This document shows positions 49,723-61,619 of a DNA stretch of 64,000 nucleotides, piece after piece. A program made the translations under genes and the position numbers. The notes below the pieces were generated by a model that saw only the letters and a program-made list of their open reading frames with translations, had not been told where the DNA came from and searched no databases. How positions within the stretch are numbered: position 1 is the stretch's first letter; every line of letters starts with the position of its first letter. Source of the DNA: Apiotrichum sp. Y4204 (Eukaryota; Basidiomycota; Tremellomycetes; Trichosporonales; Trichosporonaceae); contig JAMYHL010000001.1 in NCBI GenBank assembly GCA_025531455.1, positions 806,001-870,000 on the forward strand, in the 5' to 3' direction.

Positions 49723-51407
49723 GGTTGGTGTGTGTTGTTTGTGATTAAATCGGAAGCGAACGGGGCTGTCTGTATGCTGGTAGCACTTTTGGATCGCTGC
49801 GCCCTTTTCTTGATTCTCATGACTTGCTAAACCACTCACACCTGACGCCATTTGGGCAGTGACTCTGCACACGAAGTACCAGCTTTAACGCCCTACCAAC
49901 ACGATCACCTCACACAACCCCCAGCACCCAGGCCTCCGACGCCCTGGAGGATATTCCTCCAGAAACGGGAAATCGGGTGGCAGTTGCACCGAGATACCCG
50001 ATACTGGGTGCGGCATCATGTCAACAATGCTGCTGGGACAGGCACACACCGTCCTCGGTCCCGTCTCCTGCCTGAGTTCAGTCCCTATGGTGATAACCCT
50101 TGCCATCACGTATCATCGCCACCCGCCGTGTTGCAGAGGTGACGTTGATTACATGCTAATTACAAAACGAGCACCGTTTGGGGACATAAACCGCGAGATG
50201 GACGAAATTCGGGGTATTGGGGCATGGCGGCACGGCGGTGCCTACGGGAGACGAAGTCGAGGTCGGTTGAGGACGAAGTCTGGCTCGTTTACTCGCCACG
50301 CTTCCACTGGGGATCTCGCTGGCCACCACCGAAACCACCCTACGGGGCCTCGGAGGCGGCGTCGCGCTTCTCGACGGGGGCGGCGATCGCGATTCCCGCG
50401 ACTGCCGCGAGGGCGAGGAGGATGGCGGCGAGCTTCATTGCGGTTTTTCGGAGAGTTTGGGCTGGGTTAGTTTAGACCAGGACGGATCAGATCTTGGGTC
50501 AATGAGAGTTTGGGGCGGATGGGGAACCGGTACATTGCGCGGTGGGTTTTTGTATCCCGACAGCGACAGTTTGCGGGAAGCGGTTTTCTCGCCTTGATCC
50601 TCCATCTTCGGTGGCCGAGGTCGTCAAGGCTCTCTGTCTTTGGTTTTCCTCGCGCTTCGCTTCGGCTGGGTCTCGAGGAGCAGAAGGAGCTGCAGCAAAG
50701 CGGGCAGCGGCGAGACAAAACCAAGAGTGGCACCGAGGCAAGCTGTGTCCGTGGCACGTTTAACGGGATTCGCGATATGCCGTAAACAGGGTGGTGTCCT
50801 GGGGAAGACGCCGGTGAGCATGCCGTCAACTGATGGAAGACTGAGGAGAAGCTGAGGGGCCAGGCCGTGATAGACACCTGTGCTGTACGGTACGTCTTAA
50901 TCCGCCCACTATTGGACTTCTTGAGCGCAGAAGGATCAGTCCGGATCTTCTCCTACTGGATTCACAAAATATCGACACACGTTTTCTCGACTAGTCCCAC
51001 CAGCGCCGGAACACGATGTCGGTGCAAAAGAAGTCAGAAGAACGTTGAACGTGCTCGGCCAATCTCTAGCTCTCTAGACATTGACCTGACCACTTTGAGA
51101 TCTGAGAGCTTCTGCGAGTTTTGGGTCTTGGAACCTTGTGGCGGGCTGAGAATGCTGTGTTTCATCTGTACCCCTGCAGGACATGTCAGCGAGGTGCAGC
51201 TCTCGACATTCCCTTTATTGGGCGGTTCCTGCGCCGCAGACATGTCTGTGTTTTTCTGGTTCTGACTCGGCCTGAGCTTCTGGGAGGGCCGACTGCGGCC
51301 GAATAGCCCTGGCTCTGGGGGTTAGTCGCCAGCTCACCAGGACATTAATCGGAATGGAACTGGTGGCATAATTCGATATGAGAGCGCGTACGATGCAACC
51401 AGTGTCT
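49723..51407. other. Intergenic with a small secreted-peptide-like ORF
   Basis: Apart from the short signal-peptide ORF at 50289-50438 listed separately, I see no gene. The other frames lack conserved features. Confidence 0.5.
50289..50438 (-). CDS. Putative small secreted peptide precursor (signal peptide plus Kex2 site)
   Basis: The ATG at 50436-50438 opens MKLAAILLALAAVAGIAIAA, a textbook signal peptide ending in an Ala-Ala cleavage zone, followed by PVEKRDAASEAP. KR is a Kex2-type processing site. A TAG stops the frame after 32 residues (50340-50342). The frame then continues for 16 more codons, ending in DPQWKRGE and TAA at 50289-50291, with another KR. Either the short 32-residue peptide is the product, a short intron removes the stop (a GTAGGG donor and two CAG acceptors are present, but no good branch site), or the gene is decayed. 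The layout (signal, short pro-region, KR, Gly-rich tail) resembles fungal secreted signalling peptides. Confidence 0.4.
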
Positions 51408-52687
51408 CTACTCCTCATGATTGAGGATCACGACCTTTATCTCCTTCCCGTCTCTAACCGCCTTGAACGCCTCCTCGGCCTTTTCGAGCGGGAACGTGGC
51501 GGTGATGAGCGGCTTGAGGTCCACGACGCCCCTTTCCACGAGATTGATCGCGTCCTCGAAGCAGCCAGTCGTGTACCGCAGCGAGCCGATCACATTCAAT
51601 TCCTTTGCCGACAGCTCGAGCGAGGGGAAGGACGTCATCGGCTTGCCCATGCCCGCCGCGACGACTACTGTCAGCAAAGACCGCAATACTTTTTACTCAC
51701 AGGTCCCTCCGCAGCGGAGGAGGGAGATACCGAGCTGCATGGCGCTCTCGGCTCCGCTCGCCTCAAGGACGACATCGAGCGGCGGCTCCTTCAGGTCCCC
51801 GAGAATCTTGACTGACTCGCCGTCGTTCCACTGCATGATATCCACGTCGGCAGGCGGGGAGGGACACACGACGCCGTCGGTCGCAGCGTACCCGGTCGCA
51901 AACTCCACGCGAGGCGGGGAAATGTCAAACGCGACTATGCGGCGCGCACCGTACGCCCGCGCAACCGCCATACAGAGCAGGCCGAGAGGACCGGCGCCGA
52001 ACACGGCGACAGATTTCTGCGTGAGCGTGCCCGCGCGCCGGGCGATCTGCACCGCAATCGCCAAGGGCTGGATGCACCCCGCCTCGGGCCAGGGGAGCGT
52101 GTGGGGGATGCGCACGGCGTTGAGCGCCGGACACTTGAACCACTGGCAGAGGGTGCCGTCTGGCGTGAGCTGGAGCTGACCAGCCACGTACCGTAGGGAG
52201 GAGTTGCGAAGTATCCGTCGTGGACGCAATAGCTGCCATGAGCTCCCTCCGCGCAGAAACTCACTTCCACTGCCCCTCGCGGCAGTACCTGCAGCGATAG
52301 CACGGCAGAGCCGGCTCGAGCGCGACATGGTCCCCTGGCTTGACGTTTACGACCTCGTCGCCTACGCAGTATACAATTCCCGCGGCCTCGTGGCCCAGCA
52401 CGTGGGGCTTAGTCGCGCGGCGCGAGCCAACCCCACCGCGGGCGTAGTAACTAAAGTCCGTGCCGCAACTTGTACAGTATCAGTTTTGTTTTCTTTGGGA
52501 CTCACATTCCCGTCGCCATGACCTTTACGAGCACGTCGTTTGGGCCTGGTTCGGGGATGGGCCGGTTCTCGAGGGATATGTGCTGCGGGCTGGTGAGGAC
52601 GACGTGAGTGTTCCCCTTGACCTTGATCTCGAGGTTTGGGACATCGGTGAAGGGGCTCGGCGTGTGCGGGATGGTGTACTCTGTCAT
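51408..52687 (-). CDS. Zinc-dependent medium-chain polyol dehydrogenase (sorbitol/xylitol type)
   Basis: Oxidises polyols such as xylitol, sorbitol or arabinitol with NAD+. The ATG (52685-52687) begins [19 protein letters not shown]; introns of about 30-50 nt split the gene. The catalytic zinc ligands are in CGTDFSYY and GHEAAG. The structural zinc loop is [10 protein letters not shown] and, after an intron, a fourth Cys (NYCVHDG). The Rossmann fold carries [20 protein letters not shown], and [18 protein letters not shown] follows. The position of the usual active-site EPL motif reads QPL ([10 protein letters not shown]), an unusual Glu-to-Gln change. The C-terminus [11 protein letters not shown] is typical. 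The substrate cannot be read from sequence. It lies on the same strand downstream of the amidohydrolase and Zn2Cys6 genes. Confidence 0.87.
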
Positions 52688-53074
52688 GGTGGGGCAGTGA
52701 TAGTGGGAGAGATGTGCGAGGGTTGTCTGGAGCAAGTGAAGCAGTATTTATGTATCGAGTGGGAGTGCTGCTGTCATATCACGGTTATCCGCGCCACTGC
52801 GCCACATACGTCGAAACTCTAATGTGAATGCATGAGGGGCGCGCATTCCTGGGGTGTGTTCGGGGGCGTGGGAAGCCATTCATGGGCGTGGCAACGGTGA
52901 AAGCGGTCAAGATAAGACAGGGTCACGACAGTTCCAGCTGCTCTAAGCCCGATGGGTGTCAGTATGGTCAGTATTCCACCAAGAGTTGCCGACATGCTGA
53001 TCCGATCTCCGTCACATGCGCTTGCCGGAGCATGCGAAAATGCAATCTGAACACAGGTTCCGCAGCCTGGGCCG
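52688..53074. other. Intergenic between polyol dehydrogenase and amidohydrolase
   Basis: 387 bp holding the dehydrogenase promoter. No other feature seen. Confidence 0.5.
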
Positions 53075-54613
53075 CTACAACGCCTCCTCCACACCCAGCA
53101 CGACATCGAGGCCGCCGCACTCGTCGAGCTTGCGCTTGAACTCGTCACGGGCAACGACGACGCGCCCCTCCTTGATGACGCCCCAGATCCCAGCTGGGCC
53201 ACCATCGAGCACGCGGCAGTCCTCGAGCGGGTTGGCCGTGAGCACGAGGCAGTCGCCGTACGCGCCCTCGGCGATACGCCCAATCTTGTCGTCATTCAGC
53301 TGCTTGGCGGCATTGATCGTCGCATGTGCGAGCACCCGGTGGGAAGGGAGGAGCGCGTGGCGCTGCGTAAACTCCTCGCTTTGGAGGTATCCCATCCTGC
53401 CGTCAGCGGAGACAACTTCATTGACTTCCTACCCCATGGTTAGATCCGTGCCAAAGCAGATACACACGCCCTCCTCGTCGGCGATCTGGATGGCGCGGCG
53501 GCCGGCGTCGCGCACCATTGCGTTCTTCTCGCGCATGTAGTCTGGCAGCGTGGCGTTCCACGGCGCGCGGCCCTTTGCCGTAGAGATCATCAGTGTCGGG
53601 GTGAGGAACGTGCCCGTTTCAGCGAGCAGCTTGGCCGTCGGGCGGTCGAGAAGGTTTCCGTGCTCGATGCCGCGCACGCCATTCTTCACCGCCCGCCGGA
53701 TAGCCGGCACAGTGTACGCGTGCGACGTGACCAGCGTCCCGCCCATATCCTGTACGACGGCGACAATCGCCCGGATCTCCTCGGGCGAGAACTGCACGCC
53801 CTCGAGCTTGTCCGTCGGGCTGCTCACCCCGCCGCTCGTGCAGATCTTGACGTGCTCCGCGCCCTGCCGCATCGCCTCGCGCGTAGCGACCGTTACGCCA
53901 GTCACTCCGTCTGCGATGGTGTAGAAGTCGCGTGGGGCGCAGCACAGGTCTGCGGGCGCTTCGCGCGCACGCAGGTCGCCGTGCCCGCCCGTCTGGCTCA
54001 CTCAACGTCAGCTCGGCAGCCAGACTCACTTACTCAGATGTCCGCCCTGGAAGAGCCGCGGGCCGGGGGTAAGCCACTGCTCGACGGCCTGTTTCTGGAA
54101 AAACGTCGCCCCTCCCTGCGGTTAGCCCACCCACTTTTGTTGTACTCACGACATCGCGGACGGTCGTGAACCCACGCGCTAGCATGCATTCTAGCGTGTA
54201 GGACGCGCGCAGGTGGTGGTCGACGAACGGCGTCGGGCGCCCGTCGCTGAAGTTGATGTGCACGTCTGCGATCAGAACAATCCTGGCGCTTACTTACGGC
54301 AGTCGGTGAGCCCGGGGCAGAGGTACAGTCCCCCGAGGTCGATGTCACGGCTGTTCGGGATGTTCACCTCGGAGGCGGTCACCCGCGAGATGTGTCCGTC
54401 TTCAATCACGACCGTTGCTTTGTGTACCTTGTTGCCGGCGACGTCGACAACATTCGCGTCTGGTGTCAGCTCTCACCTCAGTCGTTGCTGGGGCGTACTT
54501 CGCAGCACGAGGGGGCGCGCCGGGGGCGGCTGCCACGGCACTGCGTTGATGTCGCCCTTTGGCGGGGGCCGCGGCGAGTGCTTTGCGGGATCGGGAGGTG
54601 TCCAGTGCGGCAT
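53075..54613 (-). CDS. Metal-dependent amidohydrolase (prolidase / ochratoxinase-like)
   Basis: Hydrolyses amide or dipeptide-like bonds with a binuclear metal centre. The family includes imidazolonepropionase-related amidohydrolases, Xaa-Pro dipeptidases and fungal ochratoxinase. The ATG (54611-54613) starts MPHWTPPDPAKHSP, with a proline-rich N-terminus. After a short intron the first strand reads NANVVDVAGNKVHKATVVIE. Metal ligands are visible in order: HxH in TDCHVHI, Lys in HVKICTSGG, His in VTSHAYTVPA, His in GIEHGNLLD and Asp in CFGTDLT. A substrate loop FQGGHLSQTGGHGD precedes them. The C-terminal domain (GAYGDCLVLTANPLEDC) finishes the composite beta-sandwich. No clear signal peptide is seen. 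Which amide is cleaved is unknown. Confidence 0.87.
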
Positions 54614-54863
54614 TGTGGGCGAGTGGAAGGTGTTGAGATGGGTTTGGGGGTTGGAATGGGGTGTTTAACAGCACGTTGTGTGCAATGACGTCGTCTGATT
54701 TTGGTGGTGGTTCCGAGCTTCCGAGTTTAGACACCGACCTCCGACACCCGACATTCTACAATCGACCTCGACCAACAACTCAGATCATTGAGATCTCTCC
54801 CGACAACAACATGTACATGACCACCAAAGCTCTACAGATACCAGGATAATACAACACAACGCG

Positions 54864-57289
54864 CTAAAAGACACGATCCCCATTAAGCCAGTCAAAGAGG
54901 GCAAAGATATCAGCCTGTGGCTCGGGCTCGGTCGGCATCCAGTCAGGGACCGCCGAGTCCGTCATGGCCTGCACGCCCTCAATGCCTGGTATGTGCGGCA
55001 TGGACTTTATGAGACCCTTGATGCGCGGCGTGGCGGACTCGGCGACGTCCCACCCTCGCTCGCTTGCGGATTGAATCACGTGTACGAGCCGGGAGAGCAC
55101 GACAAACAGGTCCTTCAGCTGCGCGACGCGCATGTCGTCCGCCCCGGGCTCTGCGGACGCGTGCTGGTTCACCCGGATAGCTTGCTGAAGGAGGAGAGTC
55201 ACCGCGTTGGAGAGCTGGAACGCAGACCACGGCGCCCAGTGGCTGTGGAAATCGTCGGCCGTCAGGTGCTCGACAAAAGTTCCAACTCCGTCGATCACCG
55301 CCAAAGCGCGTGACGTCGCCTTTGTGAGATGCGAGAGCGTGGCAAAGTCGTCGCGCTCCAGCCCCAATCGGCATATCAGCACGGTGATGCCCAGGTGGGC
55401 CAGCTGCAGAGATCCTGGCGTCAGAGGCTGCGGTACACTTCATCTCACTGCAACCCGGTCGTAAAGGGTACGTCGTGGTAGTCGGACTGAACACAAGATC
55501 GGAGGAGAGGTCGCGGTACACCTCGTCCAAATCGCTCGCAGCGTGCACGAGCACGGCGCGGTCAGGTCCGTCTCGTCGGAACCCCGTGTCTCGCTCTAGC
55601 ACAAGTGGTAGGATGTTCTCGAGGATGACGGCAAGGCGGGTCAGCGCGATGAAGCACGAGATGTCTGAATTTTCCGGCGGACTGTCCCGCCCCTGGTCGT
55701 CGTCGTCGAGCGTCAGCGGCGGAATTCCGGACCGCGCTCGCTCGAGATTCACCGGCCGGCCGTACGTGTACGCGTTCCTGCCGTCAGCTGGTGAAATTCC
55801 TACAGCTTTAAAGTACGCACCACTTGTCGCAGATGTACAGTGTCCACCAGAGACGCTTCCGCAGCGAGCGCTCCCACTTTGGCAGTTTCCAATGGGAGCA
55901 GTCGCGGTGCAGACCGAGCAGCTGGATGGTGCCGACCGCCTGTCGTCAGCAATGGACAAAGCTCCCACGCACGCGGGCAATGCCGAGGTGGTTCCCTCCC
56001 GGGTTGAGGATCGGCCTGCCGGTGATATTAAAGATCTCAAGCTGGATAATCTGTAGTCGCGGCTGGCGGTACTCGTTGTCGCACACGTGCAGGTGGATAC
56101 TCCACATGTCCTTGCAGTGCCGTCGGAGCGAAGGCTCGTAGACCGCCGAGTGCGCGAATATGGCTACGAGCAGCGCGTACGGGAACCGGCCGCCACCGCT
56201 CCACCCGCGTAGCGAGGCCTCGAAGCGGGCTTGATTCAGAATCGGGAGTGTCGGCAGTGTGCGTTTGAGGAAGCTGTGGGTGAGATGAGAGCGTGAAATC
56301 CAAGAAACCGTAAGACGCACTGTTGTATCAGCCGCTCCGGCATGCCAGGATCCTCGGCACTGACTATCGCCAGTACGTCCTGATACGCCTTCTCGGCTAT
56401 GAACGCGGCGTTCGACAGCCCATACACCTTTGACGGGTTCTTGAGAAAGTATGCAGGATACCGTGGATCCGCGACCTGGCGATACGGGAGCGCGTCGGCA
56501 TTACGCGCCTCGATGCGCGAGTCGAGCGACACGGATGCGAGTTGCGCGACGGCCCCCGAGCCTATGTTCAGATATATTTAGGGATCGCGCTCACCGAGGT
56601 AATGCGACTCCTCCTCCTCGGTGACGCCCAGCTCGAGCGAGTTGTAGCTGTCGTCGTCGATCTAAGTCAGCAGAGAAATAAACCGCAAAACTCACATCAT
56701 GCCGGCGCGGGGCCTCATCCTCCTCCAGACTATCCAGGAACACGGCGACGGAGGAGCGTTCTCGCGGGGCACCGATGGTGGACCGCTCGGCCATCCATCC
56801 CGGCGGATGCGCATGGGAATGTGGGGGATGCGGGGCATGTGGGGGACCCGAGGGACGTGATGGGTGCGAGGGACGCAGAGGATGGGAGGGGGTATGCGGC
56901 GACCTGGAGAATGTCGCTGTCGATGTCCCCGGTCCCGATGAGGTGAGATGGAGTTCGCGCCTTGCCGACGGCGTGCTCTGCGCTTGAGGCGAGCTCGACG
57001 CGCGCCGGTGCCGGTTCAGCGGCGGCGCATCAAAGCTGCACTGGCGGTTCGCCTTGCGACAGTGCGTGCACGCCTCGCCGCGCACCGTGATATGGCAGCT
57101 GCGTTTGGCGCGGCGGCAATGGTCGCATGGCCGGTCCTTGCGGGAACGGCGGGGGCGGAGGCTAGGGGTGTCAGCGACAAAAGTGTGGAGAGAGGTGGAG
57201 CGTGGATGTGGAGGTGGATCGAGTGTTTGTTTTGTTTTCGGCTTGGTCGCGCCTCACTTTTCGCTTTCGCCTACGCCGGCGTTGGGCAT
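54864..57289 (-). CDS. Zn2Cys6 transcription factor with fungal-specific domain
   Basis: A 32-nt first exon (57289-57258) encodes MPNAGVGESEN and splices in phase across 57162-57257. The binuclear zinc cluster follows: PCDHCRRAKRSCH then EACTHCRKANRQCSF (C-x2-C-x6-C-x8-C-x2-C-x6-C). A long Pro/His/Ser-rich linker precedes a short exon (DDDSYNSLELGVTEEEE). The fungal_trans middle region follows, with LPYRQVADPRYPAYFLKNP, FPYALLVAIFAHSAVYEP, VGTIQLLGLHRDC and RSLRKRLWWTLYICDKW. The C-terminal half (LERDDFATLSHLTKATS, DWLNGDRVF at the end) is helical. TAG at 54864-54866. Short introns of about 33-40 nt are frequent. It starts the minus-strand run factor-amidohydrolase-dehydrogenase and is the likely local regulator, but its targets are inferred. 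Confidence 0.87.
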
Positions 57290-59679
57290 CGTGGAGAGAG
57301 TGAGAGGATGGTGAGAGCGGGCAACTTGGTGGTGTTCGGGCAAGTGGCGAGAGTGGGATGGGATGAACAAGTGTTGATGTAGAGTGATGTGGAGCAGCAC
57401 AAGAATGGAGTGGCGTTGTCTTGCTCGGGGACATCTTGTGATCAAAAAAGGCATTATTTGTTGTGACGCTATCTCGTCGGATCTCGGAAATACGGATCTC
57501 CCCACTGGTGCCCAGCAGCTGCCTTGCCCATCATCCGATCATCCTCCTGCGCAAACGTTTATTGCAGGTATACTGATCATGCTGAGCATGCAGCAGGCAG
57601 AGCTTGGCCGCTCTTTACGACTTTGATGCATAATGTTGGACAGACATGCACACATGAATGGAGCCCTGCTGAAATCTGTCATGTATCTCGGCCAATCAGC
57701 CTGCCCAACCGCCCCCCACTCGTCAGTAAACACCGACTACACTCCGAACCTGGTCGTCCTGAGCGATACGCTGCCCGCCCGTTTCATTGCCACCAGATCT
57801 ATCCATTGCTCACCGACACAGCTATGCCCTTTACGCTGATGCACGCTCACAGCACCAGGCAATGGGAATGAGATCACTGTATAATCCTATTCGCGCCTGG
57901 GGATCGGGAAAGGCGAGGTTCGCGGAATGTGCAAAGTCAACACCAACCCGCTGTCGACGCGCCTTGCATCCTCGCGTCCGGACACAACACGTGTATCATC
58001 TTTCGAGATATGCGAGAAAATCAAGGAGAGGGCGAGATAGAGGCGACGCAAAACGGCCAACGGCGGATGATACATACGTCGCCCACGCCGTCTCCCGCGG
58101 TCTTGCCGCGGCCAGCGTGCCAGGACAGCCTGGATGAGGAACACCACGCAACCTCTGAACTAGTAATGTACTGTCCGTCACCCCACCCGCGCGCTGAGCG
58201 GCTCCAGATTGACTGCGGACGAGTCGGAGCGCCTCTGGGGATCTGGAGCCGATACTCGAGTAGAGTAGACGACTAGTCGATCCGGACCATTGATACGTTG
58301 ACGATCGATCGACGAGGTCCCGCAATAACGTTCCGCATTCCGCACTCGCGCACTCGACTGAACAAAGTGGCCAAAGTGGTTTGTCGGCCAACTTTCCCCG
58401 ATGCCGAACTGAGTCATCCCCCATACCCCGGAGGGGGAGCATGCAGCAGTCATTGCGCCGTGGCCAGCATGAGGGGCACGGCCGACATTCCGCCACGCGT
58501 ACGTGTACAGATATGCAACGGCCCGTGGCTTGCCGCTCGTGGGCCGGAGGCACCATCAATTGACCAGTCCCTCACCACCTTTTTATGCTGGCTGCCCGTC
58601 GGCCTCGGCTGGGAATGCGCCAACCCTCCAGCGATAAACGCCGAGGGCACTGGCGCTCACAATAAATATGAATACTACTAGTAGCAAGTAGCCACCATAT
58701 GGATACTGCATGTGCGTTTCTCACTGCGAAAGTATGCCATCGCCAACTTCCACTGTCTCGGACATGAAGCATGGGGTGGACACCGAGGTCGTTGCATGGA
58801 CATGACGTCGTCGGATGAGCCTCGAACGACAGGGGGATACATCCGACTATTGATGGATAACCCGAGCTTCCTATGCCTAGCATCCAGCAAGCTTGTCACA
58901 TCAGTGATACATTCAGCTGAAAGCCTGAGCTCCTGAGAGACTTTGGGCGTGGATGAAGGATATCGCCCATATCGGGGATGATATGATAACGACTCGTCTT
59001 CCAACCCGCAGGCACCAGGGCGCGAGAGTTCCCAGACCTCTGGCATTCCAGAACACAGAGCAGAGGAGCATAGCGCAGCACGTAAGATGATCTGCGAGAT
59101 CTCCAGCTACAGATCAGGTATGTACGCATGGTGCATGGGGGGACCCGCCCGGATATCCCATGACAAAGCCGTGCATAAGCCTGGAAATACGAGTGGTGCG
59201 AGTGGTGCGCGCTGTGGTGGTGATGGGTCGCGGCGGCAGTGGCCGTCGGCCTCCAAGAGTCTTTTGCGCTGCTTTGTCACTTTCGATGTCCCCACCGCTG
59301 CCGGAGCCAACCCTCGGAGCCGAGCGTGTCACCTCATTGCGCGCCGCACCGCATACACACGTGTACGATGCATACCCATACCTCGTACCTCTACACCTCC
59401 TCTGATGCATCGGCCATCGCAGCGCTGGTCGCACAGTCGCAGAGGCGACTCGGGCTGTGTCCGGCATGTCCGGGACCTGACCGACGGCGCCGACCCCGAG
59501 GCTCGGGTGCGAAGCAGTTGACGATGTCGCGGAGTTGTGAGATGCAAGATATAAAGTGTCGAGGGGTGTCTAGTCCTAGTCCTCACTTCTCGCTATCGCT
59601 ACCAGACTGTAGAGCTCTAGATACACAACTCTTCGCTCCATAGATCGCCACAAAAGCTCGCCAGATCAAGTCCGCCACA
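57290..59679. other. Divergent 2.4-kb region Zn2Cys6 factor / MFS exporter
   Basis: No supported gene; the longest minus-strand frame (57996-58559) has unlikely, Cys/Trp/Arg-rich composition. The region between 58200 and 59650 lies far from both starts and could hold long regulatory sequences or a non-coding transcript. A CGATCGATCGACG run is seen near 58302-58315. Confidence 0.5.
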
Positions 59680-61354
59680 ATGACATCTCCAGCTACGGTT
59701 GACACCGTGGAGGTTCCCGACCAGCCCTTCTCCCCCTCCAACACTGTGACCGACCTCGAGAAGCTGGGCGAAAAGACCAACACCAGCCCCGCAAGCAGCA
59801 CGTACGCGCTCCCAAAGCAGGAGGCATCGCACGAGTCCGTGGCCGGGACGCTGTCTGAACCCAAGTCGACGAATGCGCTTGCGTCCCTTGGGCCGGTGAG
59901 AAAGAATGTTCTCCTCTTCTGTTTCGTAAGTCACAAACTTCAAGTGATCTTCTTACTGATGCCAGTGCCTCGCAATGTTCATCGACGCGGCGGGAGTCAG
60001 TGCGACCTTTCTCATGACTGAGCCGATCGCAAAGGACCTCGGCATTGGCGCCAACGACTTTGCGTGGGTGCTGGGAACATATTCCCTCGCCTTTGCCTCC
60101 ACACTGCTGTTTGCCGGGCGCCTTGCGGACCTGTACCCCCCAAACAGGGTGTACACGATCGGCTTCTTCGGCCTCGGCGTGTTCTACCTCATCATCTCGT
60201 TCATGACGGACCAGTATGCCTTCTTCGTGCTGCGCGCCATCTCGGCACTCCTCGCGGTTCTCACCATTCCTGCGAGCATCAACATGATCGTCCAGATGTT
60301 CCCGGACCCCGAGGAACAAGCCAAGAAACTCACGCTCTTCGGCATGGCCGGCGCCCTCGCCAACACCATCGCCCTCGTCCTCGCCGGCGTCTTCCTCCTC
60401 GCCTCGTGGCGCTGGTACTTCCGCTTTATTGCCATTCTTGTGATCCCCTTCTCCGTCGTCTGCTGGTTCCTCATGCCGCAGACTCAGGCAGTGGCTGAGG
60501 ACCTCCCGAGCGCGGAAAAGTGGAAGCGGATGGACCTCGGCGGCGTCGCAATACTCGTCGCGCTCCTCATCCTCTTCATCCTCGCATTCACCCAGGCGCC
60601 CGTCGAGGGGTGGAACAAGCCCATCTTCATCGCGCCCCTCGTCATTGCCATTTGCCTGCTTCCCGTCTTCCTCATCTGGGAACACAAGATGCCGCACGGG
60701 CACTCGCTCCTCCCGCACGACATTTACACGTTCCCCAACATCCTCCCGCTCGTCATCCAGGCATCCGCCGCCTTCCTGTGGTTTGCGACCTTCCAGCTCC
60801 GCACCGCGACCTGGTTCCAGGAGTCGCTGCACAACTCGGCCATCCTCTCATCCGTCAAGCTCCTCCCGATGGGCATTGTAGGCCTCATCGTCGGCGGCCT
60901 CACCCAGGCGGTCCCCACCCTCATCACCAGGCCGCGCTTCGTCCAGCCCGTCGCTGCCGCACTCTGCTTTGCCGGATCCATGCTCCTCGCCTTCTCGGGC
61001 GGCGGCCGCGGCAACGATTTCTGGAGGTACATTTTCCCTGCCGAGATTATCGGCACTGTCGGCGGCATGCTCATCTTTGTCGGCATGAACACGGCCATCA
61101 TTCAGTCGTTCCCCTTCGAGTATGCGGGCGTCGCCGGCGCGCTCGCCAATGTCATCTTCCAGATCGGCGGCGTCATTGGTATTGCTGTTCAGCAGGGCCT
61201 GCTGAGTACCGGAACCGGCCCGGACGACTGGACCGGCTCGAAGAATGGATACTTCTTCTCGTCCGGATACGTCCTCTTCACCGGCCTCTGCTTCCTTGTC
61301 CTCTATCGCCAGAGCAAGGCGCCACCTGCGCCCGGCACCGCAGCGATGGCGTAA
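59680..61354 (+). CDS. MFS multidrug/toxin-type exporter (DHA2-like, about 14 helices)
   Basis: Proton-driven exporter of small organic molecules. Two exons (59680-59925, 59966-61354) give 544 residues. A polar cytosolic N-tail of about 80 residues precedes helix 1 (CLAMFIDAAGVSATFLMTEP). The DHA motif region reads WVLGTYSLAFASTLLFAGRL followed by DLYPPNRVY, and the antiporter-type segment is near LAVLTIPASINMIVQMFP. Further helices carry GALANTIALVLAGVFLLASW, RWYFRFIAILVIPF and SVKLLPMGIVGLIVGGL, with GVAGALANVIFQIGGVIGIA near the end. The single 40-nt intron lies inside helix 1. The 14-helix layout suggests drug:H+ antiporter family 2. It is convergent with the 2-oxoglutarate oxygenase gene. 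Confidence 0.87.
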
Positions 61355-61499
61355 ACGAGTGAGAATATATGGATTCCTGTAATACACCTATACTATTAGT
61401 AGACGTGTTAGTATTTACTCAGTCATGTATCAGTTTGTGTAATCTCCGTGGCCGGTAACTGTTCGCCGCGGGCAAGCATGGCAAAACACGACTCGAGTG

Positions 61500-61554
61500 G
61501 GTGTGAATTAAGCGCCAGGGCCAAGCCATAAGCGCCGGCGCTTAATTTCACACC
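61500..61554. repeat. Inverted repeat with nested palindrome between convergent genes
   Basis: The left arm GGTGTGAATTAAGCGCC (61500-61516) pairs with the right arm GGCGCTTAATTTCACACC (61537-61554), with a single extra T. A perfect 16-bp palindrome TAAGCGCCGGCGCTTA sits at 61529-61544, sharing a half with the arm. The 20-nt spacer includes GGGCCAAGCC. It lies in the 265-bp gap between two convergent stop codons, where a shared terminator hairpin or a protein-binding site are both possible. Confidence 0.7.
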
Positions 61555-61619
61555 TCCTCACACAACCCCTCCCATCTCCCCTCTCCCAGCGCACTGGACC
61601 CATGGCTCACATCTGCATG

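Noticed and set aside
57996..58559. Minus-strand frame of 187 codons
   Set aside because: Cys/Trp/Arg-rich chance composition, no motif, no splice support.
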